Of a stretch of DNA of 5,171 bases, positions 4,517-5,171 are shown piece after piece. Origin of the DNA: an uncultured Pirellulaceae bacterium (lineage in GTDB: Bacteria > Planctomycetota > Planctomycetia > Pirellulales > Pirellulaceae). The notes under the pieces are model-generated. The model was not told the DNA's origin, did not search any database, and was given only the letters and a program-made list of their open reading frames with translations. Where the stretch lies: contig CAMYNE010000445.1 of NCBI GenBank assembly GCA_947259675.1, forward strand, positions 1 through 5,171, read 5' to 3'. The position numbers were made by a program, and so were the translations under genes. Each line of letters starts with the position of its first letter. Position 1 is the stretch's first letter.

Positions 4517-5171
4517 AGAAGCTTCGCATTATTTTTACGATTCCTGAACTTCGTCAGAAGATCATGTTGACGCTGTTCCTGTTGGCCATCTACCGGATTG
4601 GCTGGCAAATTCCCCTGCCCATGATCGATCAGGAGGCGATGAACCAGTTTGCCACCAATATGGAAAACACGGGCCTCGGTGACTTTCTGGCTAAGGTCTC
4701 GGTATTTAGCGCGAGCCAGTTAAATCAGGCGACGATTTTTGGCCTTGGCATCATGCCCTACATTTCGGCTGCGATTATTTTGCAGTTGCTCGGTTCGGTT
4801 TACGCACCGCTGGAAGCTCTTCGCAAAGAAGGCGAAGCTGGCCGCAAAAAGATTAATGAATACACTCGATACCTGACTGTTGTCTTGTGCTTGATTCAAA
4901 GTGCTGCTTTTCTCAAAGTTGTCATCATGGCTGACCCTTCGGGTACGGGTGCCAATAATATGACGGCGGCGATGTTCGAAAATGAATCCGGAAGTCTGAC
5001 TTTCCTCTGGCAAATTGTCGCAATTCTGATCATGACTTGCGGCAGTGTGTTTTTGATGTGGCTGGGTGAGCAGATTGACGAATACGGGATCGGGAACGGA
5101 ATCAGTTTGTTGATTATGGCCGGTATCGTCGCGATGATGCCTGGTGCGTTGATGAGTCTGCTCACCGATGC
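4510..5171 (+). CDS. secY: Protein translocase subunit SecY, 5' part
   Basis: SecY is the channel of the SecYEG translocon in the inner membrane, exporting unfolded proteins with SecA and inserting membrane proteins with the ribosome. The frame is open from ATG 4510 to the window edge, giving 220 residues, about half of a typical 430-450. Visible in order: a cytosolic N-terminus with IPELRQKI; TM1 (about 18-36) with the YRIGWQIPLP end; the plug region around FLAKVSVFSASQLNQATIF; TM2 with GLGIMPYISAAIILQLL (about 78-94); a cytosolic loop with RKEGEAGRKKINEYTRY; TM3 (about 122-140); TM4 (about 165-184); and GEQIDEYGIGNGIS leading into TM5. The plug and the IMPYISA motif are characteristic of the family. 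It follows rplO, as in most spc operons. No frameshift is seen. Confidence 0.97.
   Translation, partial: MLEKLRIIFTIPELRQKIMLTLFLLAIYRIGWQIPLPMIDQEAMNQFATNMENTGLGDFLAKVSVFSASQLNQATIFGLGIMPYISAAIILQLLGSVYAPLEALRKEGEAGRKKINEYTRYLTVVLCLIQSAAFLKVVIMADPSGTGANNMTAAMFENESGSLTFLWQIVAILIMTCGSVFLMWLGEQIDEYGIGNGISLLIMAGIVAMMPGALMSLLTD

Overview
The window is a run of ribosomal protein genes, all on the + strand. It is the back end of the S10 operon followed by the spc operon, running into secY: rpmC (partial) - rpsQ - rplN - rplE - rpsN - rpsH - rplF - rplR - rpsE - rplO - secY (partial). The style of the proteins suggests a bacterium of the Planctomycetes, probably near Pirellulaceae. The supporting signs are the zinc-ribbon S14, an L6 with an altered central motif, no rpmD between rpsE and rplO, frequent GTG starts with weak Shine-Dalgarno (SD) sites, loosely spaced ribosomal genes, and a GC-rich palindrome of a kind I associate with these genomes. 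The placement is inference from protein style, not from a search.

Layout: 1-159 is the C-terminal end of L29. S17 and L14 follow at 204-958. The 110-base gap at 959-1068 is where rplX (L24) normally sits; it holds a short GC-rich palindrome and no L24. L5, S14, S8, L6, L18 and S5 fill 1069-3864. S5 begins with a perfect 24-bp tandem duplication that copies its own GTG start. L15 overlaps the S5 stop by four bases (GTGA), with no L30 gene between them. A 151-base gap (4359-4509) precedes secY. It holds a strong 14-bp hairpin and a possible 46-codon reading frame with a good SD that overlaps the secY start. SecY runs off the right edge at about residue 220.

The genes work together: nine complete ribosomal proteins plus the end of a tenth supply both subunits, and SecY is the translocon channel that docks on the exit-tunnel side of the 50S, near L29, L23 and L24. 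No stretch over 300 bases lacks a gene. I see no tRNA, rRNA, CRISPR, insertion sequence or prophage. I did not find a new multi-gene system. The points worth checking are the missing rplX, the duplicated S5 start, and the hairpin and small frame in front of secY.
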